DNA of 64,000 bases, taken from NCBI GenBank assembly GCA_016716065.1, contig JADJXA010000016.1:1-64000 (forward strand), read 5' to 3'. The position numbers and the translations under genes were made by a program. Source of the stretch: Candidatus Leptovillus gracilis. GTDB taxonomy: Bacteria > Chloroflexota > Anaerolineae > Promineifilales > Promineifilaceae. Shown here piece by piece: positions 1 through 8,814 of the stretch. The notes beneath the pieces were generated by a model. The model saw only the letters and a list, made by a program, of their open reading frames with translations. It did not search any database and was not told where the DNA came from. Numbering within the stretch: the first letter of the stretch is position 1; each line of letters begins with the position of its first letter.

Positions 1-1
1 C

Positions 2-1228
2 ATCGAAACCGTCACGGAAGTCTTCATTCGCATCAATTCACAAGGGGTGGTTCTCAGCCAGGCCGACTTTGTTATGTCCAAAATCGCCGCCAACGAAACC
101 TACGGCGGTTCCACGCTGCGCAAAACCATTGACTACTTCTGCCATCTGGCTATCGCTCCGGAGTTTTACCAGCACATCGTAGACAACGAACCGGAATTTG
201 CCCAGACCGGCTACTTCAGACAAATGGCCTGGCTGCGCGATCAAAACGACGATCTCTACGACCCGGACTACAACGACATGCTGCGCGTCGCCTTCATCAC
301 CGAATTCCAACGCGGCCGTCTGGCCGATCTGGTTAGCCTGCTCTCCGGCCGTAACTTTGAAACGCGCACCTTTGAAGAAACCATCGCCGAAGAATCCTTT
401 GCCAAACTGGAAACCGGCATCGTGCGCTTCATGAACGAAAACGAGTTCAAACGCTTTGTGATGATCATCAAATCGGCTGGCTTTATTGACAGCAAAATGA
501 TCCGCTCGCAAAATGCGCTCAACTTTGCCTATGCCCTCTACCTGAAACTGCGCGCCGATAAGATGAATACGGCCGAAATCGAGAAAAATGTGCGCCGCTG
601 GTTTGTGCTGACCCTTCTTACCAGCCGGTATTCCGGTTCAGCCGAGTCACAGCTTGATTTTGATATACGGCAGATAGCGGAACGGCCGTTTGCCGATTAT
701 CTGGCTGACACCGAAGCCGCCGAACTGTCCGATGGTTTCTGGGATGTCGGTCTGGGCCAAAGCCTTACCACGTCCAGCACCAACAGCCCGTTCATGCACC
801 TATTCTGGGCGGCGCAGGTCAAGAAAAACGATCTCGGCTTCCTCTCCCGCGACATCAGCATCAACGACTTAATTACCCATCGCGGCGATATTCACCATAT
901 CTTCCCGCGTGGCTACCTCAAAGCCAAAGGGCTGACTCGCAGCCAGTACAACCAGGTTGCCAACTATGTGTACATGCAATCAGAAATTAACATCAAAATA
1001 GGTAACAAAGCTCCCGTTGCTTACTTCGAGGAATTGAAGCAGCAAACCAACGGCGGCGGCCTCAAATACGGCGGGATTGATAGTTCGGCAATGCTGCTCC
1101 ACAATCTGGAAATGAACAGCATCCCCACCACCATCTTTGACATGGACATCAGTCACTACGACGAGTTTTTAGAACAACGCCGTCAACTCATGGCTCAAAG
1201 AATCCGGGATTATTATTATTCATTGTAA
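2..1228 (+). CDS. DUF262/HNH nuclease-like protein, N-terminus outside window
   Basis: The reading frame is open from the window edge, so the true start lies upstream. The first residues read VFIRINSQGVVLSQADF, the conserved DUF262 (GmrS-type NTPase) motif. The C-terminal third contains GDIHHIFPRGYLKAKG followed by an Asn-rich NYVYMQSEINIKIGNK stretch, which matches the HNH/DUF1524-type nuclease end of GmrSD proteins. Known members are modification-dependent (type IV) restriction enzymes or accessory genes beside type I systems. Here the gene precedes a broken hsdR on the same strand, which suggests a restriction island. About 409 residues are visible. Family call is firm; the substrate is unknown. 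Confidence 0.8.
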   Translation: METVTEVFIRINSQGVVLSQADFVMSKIAANETYGGSTLRKTIDYFCHLAIAPEFYQHIVDNEPEFAQTGYFRQMAWLRDQNDDLYDPDYNDMLRVAFITEFQRGRLADLVSLLSGRNFETRTFEETIAEESFAKLETGIVRFMNENEFKRFVMIIKSAGFIDSKMIRSQNALNFAYALYLKLRADKMNTAEIEKNVRRWFVLTLLTSRYSGSAESQLDFDIRQIAERPFADYLADTEAAELSDGFWDVGLGQSLTTSSTNSPFMHLFWAAQVKKNDLGFLSRDISINDLITHRGDIHHIFPRGYLKAKGLTRSQYNQVANYVYMQSEINIKIGNKAPVAYFEELKQQTNGGGLKYGGIDSSAMLLHNLEMNSIPTTIFDMDISHYDEFLEQRRQLMAQRIRDYYYSL

Positions 1229-1285
1229 CGGCCCATACACCACCCGTCATTCCCGCGCATTTCGTACCGTCATTCCGCGCTTAGA

Positions 1286-1495
1286 CGTCATTCCCGCGCA
1301 GGCGGGTCCGGCCGCATGGGGGGACGAGAGCATGATGGAAAAACATGCGTTGAACAGCGTCATTCCCGCGCAGGCGGAGATCGCCATGCGCGAATACGGT
1401 AAAGGCATGATGGAAAACCTAGGTGCCATTTCAAACGTCATTCCCGCGCAGGCGGGAATCCATATGCGCGGGAATGACGGTACGAGAGAGGCCTG
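1286..1495 (+). repeat. Three imperfect tandem units (75-80 bp) leading into the GIY-YIG gene
   Basis: Units begin at 1286, 1358 and 1436, each with CGTCATTCCCGCGCAGGCGG. About 50-60 bp later each has a near-copy of the start of the downstream gene (catgATGGAAAAAC at about 1332 and 1407; the real start at 1496 reads cctgATGGAAAAAC). The last unit therefore supplies the 5' end of the coding sequence. The core ATTCCCGCGCAGGCGGGAAT resembles the dRS3 repeat of Neisseria. Degenerate copies also occur at 1247-1285. Confidence 0.85.
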
Positions 1496-1786
1496 ATGGA
1501 AAAACGGCCGTGTGTTTACATTCTAGCCAGCCAACGTAATGGCACCCTCTACACAGGCGTCACCAGTGATCTCGTCAAACGTGTGTGGCAGCATAAAAAC
1601 GAAGTACATGAAGGGTTTACAAAGAAATACAACGTCCATATGCTCGTCTATTTTGAAGCACACGAAACCATGCCCGCCGCCATCACACGGGAAAAACAAA
1701 TCAAGAAATGGAACCGCCAGTGGAAGATCAACTTAATCGAAAAAGAAAACCCCCAATGGCGTGATTTGTGGGATGATATTACATGA
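1496..1786 (+). CDS. GIY-YIG nuclease family protein (YhbQ/UPF0213-like)
   Basis: A 96-residue single-domain GIY-YIG nuclease. The motif appears as VYILASQRNGTLYTGVTSDL, then KRVWQHK with the catalytic Arg and His region, and EKQIKKWNRQWK near the C-terminus, typical of the small UPF0213/YhbQ group. Length is normal for the family. Members of the wider superfamily are DNA endonucleases; the cellular role of the small stand-alone type is poorly defined. The gene sits between two arrays of ATTCCCGCG..GGCGGGAAT repeats, and its own first codons are duplicated upstream in those repeats, so a link between the nuclease and the repeats is plausible but unproven. No strong Shine-Dalgarno is seen. Confidence 0.85.
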   Translation: MEKRPCVYILASQRNGTLYTGVTSDLVKRVWQHKNEVHEGFTKKYNVHMLVYFEAHETMPAAITREKQIKKWNRQWKINLIEKENPQWRDLWDDIT

Positions 1787-1807
1787 CCACTTCCCTTATA
1801 CGTATGC

Positions 1808-2022
1808 GTCATTCCCGCCTTCGCGGGAATCTATCGGCCATGACCGAACGATGTACGAGTCTTGCATCGTCATTCCCGCGAAGGCGGGAATCTATCCCTA
1901 TTCATGGATTCCCGCCTTCGCGGGAATCTATCGGCCATGACCGAACGATGTACGAGTCTTGCATCGTCATTCCCGCGAAGGCGGGAATCTCTCTTTGGAT
2001 TCCGCCTTCGCGGGAATGACGG
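1808..2022. repeat. dRS3-like palindromic repeats with a ~97-bp tandem duplication
   Basis: Cores ATTCCCGCCTTCGCGGGAAT and ATTCCCGCGAAGGCGGGAAT alternate in both orientations at about 1811, 1871, 1908, 1969 and 2000. A block of about 83 bp starting at 1811 is repeated from 1908, giving a period of about 97 bp. This lies directly after the GIY-YIG gene and mirrors the array before it. It is not a CRISPR: cores are themselves palindromic, spacing is irregular and the intervals are duplicated rather than unique. Confidence 0.88.
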
Positions 2023-2125
2023 AGCGCAGAAGGAAGGTAGCACGGAATGACGGATAGCGCGAAGACGAATGATTGGCGGAACTGACGGCTGCTGGGAAAT
2101 TGGATGCGCAGCGAACAGGTGAAAA

Positions 2126-5100
2126 ATGAGCATGAAACCAACAGCCGAACTCAACTTTGAAGAAGCCATCGAAGCCTACCTGCTCGAACATGCCGGTTAC
2201 ACCAAAGCCCCCAACAGCCAGTTTGACACCGCCTTGGGCTTCGACCCCCACACCCTGCTTGCCTTCCTCAAAGCCACCCAGCCCGGCACCTGGAACAAAC
2301 TCGCCGCCAGTTACGGCCCCAGCGTCGACCACCGAGATCACAACGCGATCGCCAGCGGAATGATACACGGCCTGCTCGACGTGGTGCGCAAGCGGCATGC
2401 GCGACCGGGGACACGGCCTCAAGCCGGCCTACTTCCGCCCGCCCACCAGTCTCAGCCCTGAAACCGAAGCGCTGTAATACCAGCAAAACTCCCTCACCGT
2501 CTGCGCCAGGTCCGACACGGCCAGTAAAAAAACCATTGATATGCTGCTTTCGCTCAACGGCCTGCCCATCGCCACCGTTGAACTCAAAAACGCCTTCACC
2601 GGCCAGCGCAGCATCAACGCCATCCTGCAATACATCAAAGACCGTGTCCCCTCCAACAAAACGCCTCTCATCCAATACAAAAAACGCGCCCTCGTCCACT
2701 TCGCCGTAGACACCGATGAAGCGTTCATGACCACGCGCCTGGCTGGCGAACATACCTACTTTTTGCCCTTCAATACCGGCGACCACGGCGGCAAAGGCAA
2801 CCCGGCCGACCACCTTTACGCCACCGGCTACAAAACCGGCTACTTGTGGGAACAGGTGTGGCAGCGAGATAGCTGGCTGGACGTCATCCACCGTTTCATC
2901 CACCTGCAAGTGGACGAAACCCACGACTACATCACCGGCAAAAAGCGCAAAAAAGAGACCCTCATCTTCCCCCGCTACCACCAACTCGACGCCGCCGCCT
3001 GTTGGCGGCTACCCTGGCCCACGGCGTCGGCGACAACCATCTCATCCAGCACAGCGCCGGTTCCGGCAAAACCAATACCATCTCCTGGACAGCCCACCAG
3101 CTTGCCAGCCTGCACGGAGCCGACAACAAACCCGTTTTCAACACCATCGTCGTTATCTCCGACCGGCGTAACCTGGACAAACAACTGCAAGACAGCATCT
3201 ACCAGATCGAACACAAAACAGGCGTCGTCGCCAAAATAGACGAGGACAAACACGCCTCCGACCTGGCTAAAGAACTCAACGCCGGTACTAAAATCATCAT
3301 CACCACCCTGCAAAAGTTCTCCTTCCTGATGGGACAGGTCAAAGATTTGTCCGCCAGAAACTTTGCCGTCATTGTAGACGAAGCCCACAGCAGCCAGGGC
3401 GGGCGCAGCGCGGGCAACGTGCGCAGCGTTCTCGGCGGGGCGATGGGCAACAAAGCCCTCAACGAAGCGCAAATTTTAGACGCCGCCGAATCAGAAGATG
3501 CCAAAATCCCTGAACCGCAGAGCATGGAAGACCTGATCATTGCCGAAGCCAAAAGTCGCGGCCGCCAGCCCAACATCAGCTTCTACGCCTTCACCGCCAC
3601 CCCTAAACACAAAACCCTGGAAATGTTTGGCGTCACCGGCCTTGATGGCAAACCGCAGCCGTTCCATCTCTACTCCATGCGCCAGGCCATCGAAGAACGC
3701 TTCATCCTCGACGTACTCAAGCATTACACCACTTACAAAACCTACTATGAACTCTCCAAAGCGATAGAAGAAGACCCCGAAGTGGATGAGAAGAAAGCAA
3801 AAAGAGCCATCGCCCGCTTCATGAGCCTGCACCCGCACAACATCGCCCAAAAAGTAGAAATCATCGTCGAGCATTACCGCCGCTTCACCAGCCAAAAGAT
3901 AAACGGCGAAGCCAAAGCAATGGTCGTCACCCGTTCCCGCCTGCACGTTGTCCGCTACAAACAAACCTTCGACGCCTACATCAAGGAAAAAGGGTACACC
4001 GACATCAAAGCATTAGTCGCCTTCTCCGGCACGGTTGTTGACCCGGACGTAGCCGACCTTAGCTACACCGAACCGGGCATGAATGGCATCAGTGAAAGAG
4101 AACTTCCTCAAGTATTCAACACTCCCGAATATCAACTGCTCCTCGTCGCCGAAAAATACCAGACCGGTTTTGACCAACCGCTGCTGCACACCATGTTCGT
4201 TGATAAACGCCTGGCCGACCTGCAAGCGGTACAAACGCTCTCGCGTCTCAACCGCACCACTGCCGGCAAAGAAGACACCTTCATCCTCGACTTTGCCAAC
4301 GAAATAGACGAGATTCAAGAAGCGTTCAAGCCTTACTACGAACAAGCCGTCATCGATCAACCCACCGATCCCAACCAACTCTATACCCTTGATAACAAGC
4401 TGCGCAAAGCGCCAATCCTGCGTCCGCTGGAAATCGATGAATTCGCGGCTGTTTTTTTCAAGCCCCAGGCGCAGCAAAGCAAACGCGATCACGGCCAGCT
4501 CAACAAATGGATTGATCCGGCTGTCGCCCGTTTCAATCAGGTATATACCCATCCTCAAGACCCCTCTGCCATTACTGAAGAAGGCGAGGAATTCAAAAGC
4601 ACGCTGCAAACTTATATCCGTCTCTACGCCTTTCTGAGCCAGGTCATTGATTGGCAAGATGTGGAACTGGAAAAGTTGTATGCCTACGGCCGTTATCTAC
4701 TCACCAAACTCCCTTACCGCAGTGGCAGCGGCATGATGGTCATCGAAGACGAAGTCGAACTGACGGCGTACCGCAACGAAAAAACCTTCGAGGGCAGCGC
4801 CGCCCTAAATGTTGGCGAAACCAAGCCGGTTTACGGCCCCAGCGAAGTAGGAACACGCAGCAACGAAGACAAAAAGGCTCCCCTGTCAGCCATCATCGAG
4901 ATCATTAACGAACGCTTCGGCACTGACTGGACGGAAGAGGACAGGCTCCTGTTTGAGCAAATTACCGGCGACATGGTGCAGGATGACAAACTCGTCGAGC
5001 AAGCTCGCGTCAATTCCAAAGAGCAGTTCCGCCAGGTTTTCACAAACGAGGTGATGCTGGCTTTTATTCGACGCCAGGGTCGCAATGAGAAAATCGTCAG

Positions 5101-5188
5101 CGAGTTCATGTCTAATGAGGAAGTGCGCACGCTGGTTATCAATGCGTTGTTGGATGACGTGTACGGCCGTGTGCAGGCGCACATTTAG
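2126..5188 (+). pseudogene. hsdR: Type I restriction endonuclease R subunit, disrupted by frameshifts and a stop
   Basis: Three same-strand pieces join into one HsdR. The N-terminal part (from ATG 2126) runs into a frameshift near 2392. The correct frame continues through FRPPTSLSPETEAL to an in-frame TAA at 2475, then IATVELKN, the conserved nuclease-domain motif. A second frameshift near 2995 breaks RYHQLDA from RLLAATLAHG. The remaining 728 codons are intact, with Walker A HSAGSGKTNTISW and the DEAH-type VIVDEAHSSQGG of the SF2 translocase. HsdR normally works with HsdM and HsdS; neither is in view, though they could lie upstream. Either a decayed gene or one carrying several assembly indels; three lesions favour decay. 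Confidence 0.87.
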
Positions 5189-5195
5189 TCATTAA

Positions 5196-5276
5196 GCCCT
5201 GGATAATATCAATGCTATCATGCGGGCGATGGGCTACCAACTCATGCCCCACCGCCTGGAGAACACGGCCGTCTGA
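5196..5276 (+). pseudogene. Short coding remnant, possibly an antitoxin C-terminus
   Basis: An open tail reads LDNINAIMRAMGYQLMPHRL and ends in TGA at 5274, with a stop just upstream and no start codon. The pattern resembles C-termini of small HTH antitoxins, but it is too short for a firm family call. It lies between hsdR and the IS66 element. Confidence 0.35.
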
Positions 5277-5331
5277 GCGATTCATATCTTTGCCCAACAT
5301 TCATAGGGTATAATGGGATCGAAACGGGTGG

Positions 5332-6819
5332 GTAACTATACAGGTCTAAAACCTGTGGTATAAATGATAAGCATGGACGAAGTACAACAACTGCGAGCAG
5401 AAAACAAGCAACTTAAGCGAGAAGTCCAAGAACTCCGCGAAAAGTTGACCGTTGCTGAGGCTCAAATCAAGCATTTAGCCGAGTTGCTTGGTCAAAATAG
5501 CCACAACTCCAGTTGGCCGTCCAGCCACGATAAAGGCCGACAAAGCCTAAGCGCCAAAAGTCTACGGCCACAAACAGAGCGCAAAGCTGGTGGACAGGAA
5601 GGACATGAAGGGCATACGCTTGAGTTCAATCCAAAACCAGATCTCATTGAATCGCACCGTCCAGCCCAATGTAGCCATTGCCAAGCCCCATTGCCCGAAG
5701 AAATTGCAGCCAGTAAAGTTACCAAACGGCAGGTCTTTGAATTACCGCCTCTGCGCTATGTGACCATCGAACACCAAGCCGAAACCCTCATATGTCCCTG
5801 TTGTGGTGAAGCAACAACAGGTGAATTTCCAGCGGATGTGAGCAATCCGGTGCAGTATGGTTCGCAAGTCAAGCGGTTGTCAGTTTATCTGCGCAATGAG
5901 CAGTTCATCCCGTATGAACGAGAGCGACAGATGTTGGCCGAACTTGTTTGAATTGCCCATTTCCACTGGTTCATTGCAAAACTTTTTAGAGACCGCCGCA
6001 GAAAATGTGAAGCCAGCGACAGAAGCCATTAAAGAAGCCGTCAAAAAGGCCGAAGTCGGTCATGCGGATGAGACAGGCTTCTATATCAATGGCAAACGGT
6101 GTTGGCTCCATACGGTCAGCACTTCAGAATTAACCTACTATGAACCGCATCAAAGTCGGGGCAAAAGGCTACTGACGCCATTGGCATTCTGCCTGAATTC
6201 ACCGGCGCCCTTGTTCACGATAACTGGGCGACCTATTTCCAGTACCAATTGTTGCTTCATGCCTTGTGCAATGCGCATCATTTGCGCGAGTTGACGGCTC
6301 TGGTTGAGAATGACCAACAGCAATGGGCAGCCCTCATGATTGTCTGTTTGTTAGCGGCCAAACAATTGGTTGCCGAAGCCTATCAGGCAGGTGAAACCGA
6401 ATTGTCAGTCGAGCAACTGCAACGAATCCACCAGGTGTATGACACCATTGTTGCCTTCGGTTTAGAGAAAAACCCGTTACCCGATGAACATCCGCCCCCT
6501 GTCAAACGAGGGCGGCGCAAAAAAACAAAGGCGCGTAATTTGGTGGAACGATTTGACAAGCAGCAGGAGGCTATCTTACGTTTTGTCCATGATTTTAAGG
6601 TGCCGTTTGATAACAACTTGGCTGAACGAGACATCAGAATGATGAAGGTGCAGCAGAAAATCTCAGGCTCTTTTCGCAGTTGGGAAGGCGCTGAACAATT
6701 CTGTTCGCTGCGCACCTATATTTCCACGATTCGTAAACAGGGTCTCAATGTATGGGAAGCTTTAGGGTCTCTGTTTGACGATGATGTTCTCATGCCTCAA
6801 CTCACACCTGTATAGTTAC
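5332..6819 (+). mobile_element. IS66-family insertion sequence with perfect 8-bp target duplication
   Basis: The ends are inverted copies of GTAACTATACAGGT (5332-5345 and 6806-6819). Both sides are flanked by the identical octamer ACGGGTGG (5324-5331 and 6820-6827). An 8-bp duplication is the IS66 hallmark. The interior encodes one IS66-type transposase. The element contains no ACGGCCGT motif, unlike the surrounding genome, consistent with a foreign origin. Confidence 0.93.
5364..6815 (+). pseudogene. IS66 transposase, two single-base frameshifts
   Basis: The N-terminus is a leucine-zipper-like coiled coil (residues 1-40), followed by a CSHC..CPCC zinc-binding segment around residues 110-150, as in TnpC of IS66. 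The first frame stops at 5949. An extra base in the stretch coding LAEL(F)ELP explains it, and the next frame carries GHADETGFYINGKRCWLH with a catalytic Asp. A second shift near 6165 (a missing base around RGK-ATDAIG) moves to the last frame, which has HDNWATYFQYQL, CNAHHLREL and the C-terminal NNLAERDIRMMKVQQKISG DDE-domain end. With both shifts repaired the protein has normal family length. Since the target duplication is perfect, decay is recent or the shifts are assembly errors. Confidence 0.87.
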
Positions 6820-6846
6820 ACGGGTGGAACAAACCCTGGAGGAACT

Positions 6847-7062
6847 ATGTATCAAATTTTGCAGGCTACTTATCGAGACGGCCGTCTCATCCTCAAGAAA
6901 AAGCTTAACGCCAGCATGGAAGGTAAGCTTCTCAACGTTGTCGTATTTGAAGCAAGTGAGACGGGCAGCCAGAAAGAGCAATTCCTACAGTTTATAGACC
7001 AGCATCCCATCCAATTAACGGAAACCTATACCTTTGACCGAGACGAACTCTATGACCGCTAA
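6847..7062 (+). CDS. Putative antitoxin of a PIN-toxin pair
   Basis: A 71-residue protein starting MYQILQATYRDGRL, behind GGAGGAACT at a good distance from ATG 6847. The beginning resembles DUF104/AbrB-like antitoxins (short beta-rich N-terminus: variable polar strand, then a loop with Leu/Ile). It overlaps the following PIN-domain gene by 11 bases, a typical arrangement for translationally coupled antitoxin-toxin pairs. Inferred role: bind and neutralise the PIN RNase and repress the operon. The exact antitoxin family is not certain. It lies directly after the IS66 right end. Confidence 0.65.
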   Translation: MYQILQATYRDGRLILKKKLNASMEGKLLNVVVFEASETGSQKEQFLQFIDQHPIQLTETYTFDRDELYDR

Positions 7063-7471
7063 GGTGGTGCTGGACACCAATTTGTGGGTCTATCTTTACG
7101 CCCAAAACGTACCAGACAAACAAACGCCGGTAAAGGCGCCGGTATCTACGCACTTTGATTCCATTGTTTTGACCGCCCAAGTTCTTGGGGAACTTTACCA
7201 CGTTCTCACCCGTAAGAAGCTGGTGACGACGGCCGTTGCCAGAGAAATCATTCTGGAAATGGTCAAGACATTCCCGGTATTAGAAGTTGACGCGGCTAAA
7301 GTTATCATGGCGTTAGACATACACGAGAGATACCATTATTCTTACTGGGACAGCCTGATTCTCGCCACCGCTGCGTTACACGACTGTGAAACAGTCTGCT
7401 CGAAAGATATGCAGCACGAACAACTTATCGAAGACAAAGTGCGGATTATCAATCCGTTTCTAATCGCCTAA
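7052..7471 (+). CDS. PIN-domain toxin (VapC-like)
   Basis: A 139-residue PIN protein beginning MTAKVVLDTNLWVYL. The conserved acidic residues are visible: Asp in VVLDTN, Glu in VLGELYHVL, and Asp in HYSYWDSLILATAA. These chelate Mg2+ in the family. VapC-type PIN toxins are RNases that cleave tRNA or rRNA. The start at 7052 is chosen because it opens directly on the PIN strand and overlaps the antitoxin stop at 7062. Strongly supported as a PIN domain; the RNA target cannot be read from sequence. Confidence 0.82.
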   Translation: MTAKVVLDTNLWVYLYAQNVPDKQTPVKAPVSTHFDSIVLTAQVLGELYHVLTRKKLVTTAVAREIILEMVKTFPVLEVDAAKVIMALDIHERYHYSYWDSLILATAALHDCETVCSKDMQHEQLIEDKVRIINPFLIA

Positions 7472-7558
7472 AGCCTCCCCGCCACACGCGCACCTCAAGA
7501 AACCATTCAATCCACGTGGCGCGCCCCTTGCCCCCAACTTCTCTACTTTGCTATCCTG

Positions 7559-7586
7559 CCTACATAGAACACGCATTCTATGTAGG
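7559..7586. repeat. Perfect 11-bp inverted repeat
   Basis: CCTACATAGAA and TTCTATGTAGG separated by 6 nt, just before the ATG at 7592 of a truncated reading frame. It could be an operator or a hairpin; no T-run follows. A related but degenerate sequence precedes the second copy of the truncated frame at 8560. Confidence 0.55.
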
Positions 7587-7591
7587 CAGCA

Positions 7592-7744
7592 ATGACAACC
7601 AAATCCTCAACCCAACGGCCGTTTGAACTCGCCTGGATTCCCCCCGGCACGGCCGCGCCTAATCCCGACCAATACGTCGAACACCCCGAATATCAACTAA
7701 ACGCCCTGCGTGGTATCCTCTACGGCCGTCAACGTCATCATTGA
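7592..7744 (+). pseudogene. Truncated N-terminal gene fragment, copy 1
   Basis: A 50-codon frame containing RPFELAWIPPGTAAPNPDQY and ending at TGA 7742. The same N-terminal segment (RPFELAWIPPGTAAP) recurs at 8560-8626, where a different sequence follows. The shared stretch, including the region just upstream, points to two decayed copies of one 5' gene end. The family is not recognised. The 7472-7772 gap holds only this fragment and the inverted repeat before it. Confidence 0.5.
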
Positions 7745-7772
7745 CAATGCCCTACAATGTAACTACACTATC

Positions 7773-8060
7773 ATGATGAAATCGTTGCGCTTCGACTGGG
7801 ACCCGGCCAAAGCCGAAAGCAATTTACGCAAACACGACGTCTCTTTTGCCGAAGCACAAACTATTTTTTATGATGAAAACGCCATCGAATTTTATGATGA
7901 CGAGCATTCAGAATGGGAAGACCGCTTTTTGCTGCTAGGAATCAGTTCCAGGCTGCGCCTGCTCATCGTCTGTCACTGCTACCGCGCCGATGATGGTGTG
8001 ATCCGTCTCATTTCAGCGCGCAAAGCGACTCAGCAAGAAGCAGCCTACTACCAAAGGTGA
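7773..8060 (+). CDS. brnT: BrnT-family toxin
   Basis: About 95 residues: FDWDPAKAESNLRKHDVSFAEAQTIF at the start, then EWEDRFLLLGIS and a C-terminal RLISARKATQQEAAYY. These are the three conserved blocks of BrnT (DUF497), a RelE-fold ribonuclease toxin. Start is ATG 7773 or the adjacent ATG 7776. The downstream gene encodes the cognate BrnA and overlaps its stop codon, matching the canonical brnT-brnA order. In characterised systems BrnA neutralises BrnT and the complex represses the operon. Confidence 0.88.
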   Translation: MMKSLRFDWDPAKAESNLRKHDVSFAEAQTIFYDENAIEFYDDEHSEWEDRFLLLGISSRLRLLIVCHCYRADDGVIRLISARKATQQEAAYYQR

Positions 8061-8065
8061 TCCTG

Positions 8066-8290
8066 ATGGAAGAAGAACAAGAATGGGACTTGTCCAAAAT
8101 GAAATCCCGGCCCAATCCTTACGCCAAACAGATCAAAAAGCAGCTGACGTTGCGCGTCAGCCCGGATGTCATCGCCTATTTCAAAGCAATGGCTGAAGAA
8201 ACCGGCATCCCCTATCAAAGCCTCATCAATCTGTATTTACTGGACTGTGTTAACTCACAGCGCACCTTGCAATTGTCCTGGGAAGCATAA
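8066..8290 (+). CDS. brnA: BrnA-family antitoxin
   Basis: A 74-residue protein with MKSRPNPYAKQIKKQLTLRV and FKAMAEETGIPYQSLINLYL, the standard BrnA/CopG-like ribbon-helix-helix signature. ATG 8066 is chosen over the GTG at 8057, which overlaps the brnT stop. It pairs with BrnT immediately upstream. The C-terminal Leu-rich helix contacts DNA-bound partners in the family. Confidence 0.86.
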   Translation: MEEEQEWDLSKMKSRPNPYAKQIKKQLTLRVSPDVIAYFKAMAEETGIPYQSLINLYLLDCVNSQRTLQLSWEA

Positions 8291-8314
8291 AGTCGCCGAA
8301 AAAGGCAAGCCGTC

Positions 8315-8491
8315 ATGTCAAACATCCGCTTTGAAGATTGGGAAGCAGAACAATTGAACGACGCGGAATTCCGTGAAATCGCGGAATCGCTGGAACCCGG
8401 CCACCAGGCAGCCTGCTTACGCATCCAAAAAGGTCTTATCCAGGCGGAGTTGGCCGAACTGGAAATCAAAATCTCCTGCAGCGCGATGTAG
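8315..8491 (+). pseudogene. Truncated HTH (HigA-like) antitoxin fragment
   Basis: A 58-codon frame with EDWEAEQLNDAEFREIAESL and then RIQKGLIQAELAEL. The second part is the beginning of an XRE helix-turn-helix, after which the frame degrades and stops at TAG 8489. In intact relatives the HTH continues with a recognition helix. It looks like a decayed third antitoxin in this toxin-antitoxin cluster; no partner toxin is adjacent. Confidence 0.5.
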
Positions 8492-8559
8492 CCCCTTGCC
8501 CCGCCCTCCCCCCATTTGCTATTCTATCTCCATAAAACATTCATTCTGCAGAGATACCC

Positions 8560-8626
8560 ATGACCCCAACCCAACAACGGCCGTTTGAACTCGCCTGGAT
8601 TCCCCCCGGCACGGCCGCACCCATTG
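8560..8626 (+). pseudogene. Truncated N-terminal gene fragment, copy 2, cut by a MITE
   Basis: Starts MTPTQQRPFELAWIPPGTAAP, almost identical to the fragment at 7592. The homology ends near 8620 where a reverse-oriented member of the local MITE family begins. The MITE insertion or associated rearrangement probably removed the rest of the gene. Confidence 0.5.
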
Positions 8627-8636
8627 AGACACTGGA

Positions 8637-8794
8637 TTGTCATGCTGAGCGGAGTCTTCGGAGCGAAGCATCCCGCTCCACCAGAAGAAGGAGATGCTTC
8701 GGAGGATGCTTCGGCGGCCTCAGCACAGGCTCTCAGCATGACACGCTTTTTTGTTAAATTTGTAAAGCACATAGCGCCTGAATTGAACCATGCC
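8637..8794 (-). mobile_element. MITE copy, reverse orientation, one end degenerate
   Basis: Contains the same core as the MITEs at 11817, 44999 and 54559, but inverted: GTCATGCTGAGCGGAGTCTT followed by GCATCCCGCTCC. It ends with TTGAACCATGCC at 8794. The left inverted end is missing and the centre is expanded, so this copy is probably dead. Confidence 0.7.
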
Positions 8795-8814
8795 GGCAAT
8801 CCCCGGTTGGGCGC

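Noticed and set aside
1286..2022. Possible CRISPR array
   Set aside because: Repeats are palindromic, in both orientations and irregularly spaced, intervals are themselves duplicated, and no cas gene is present.
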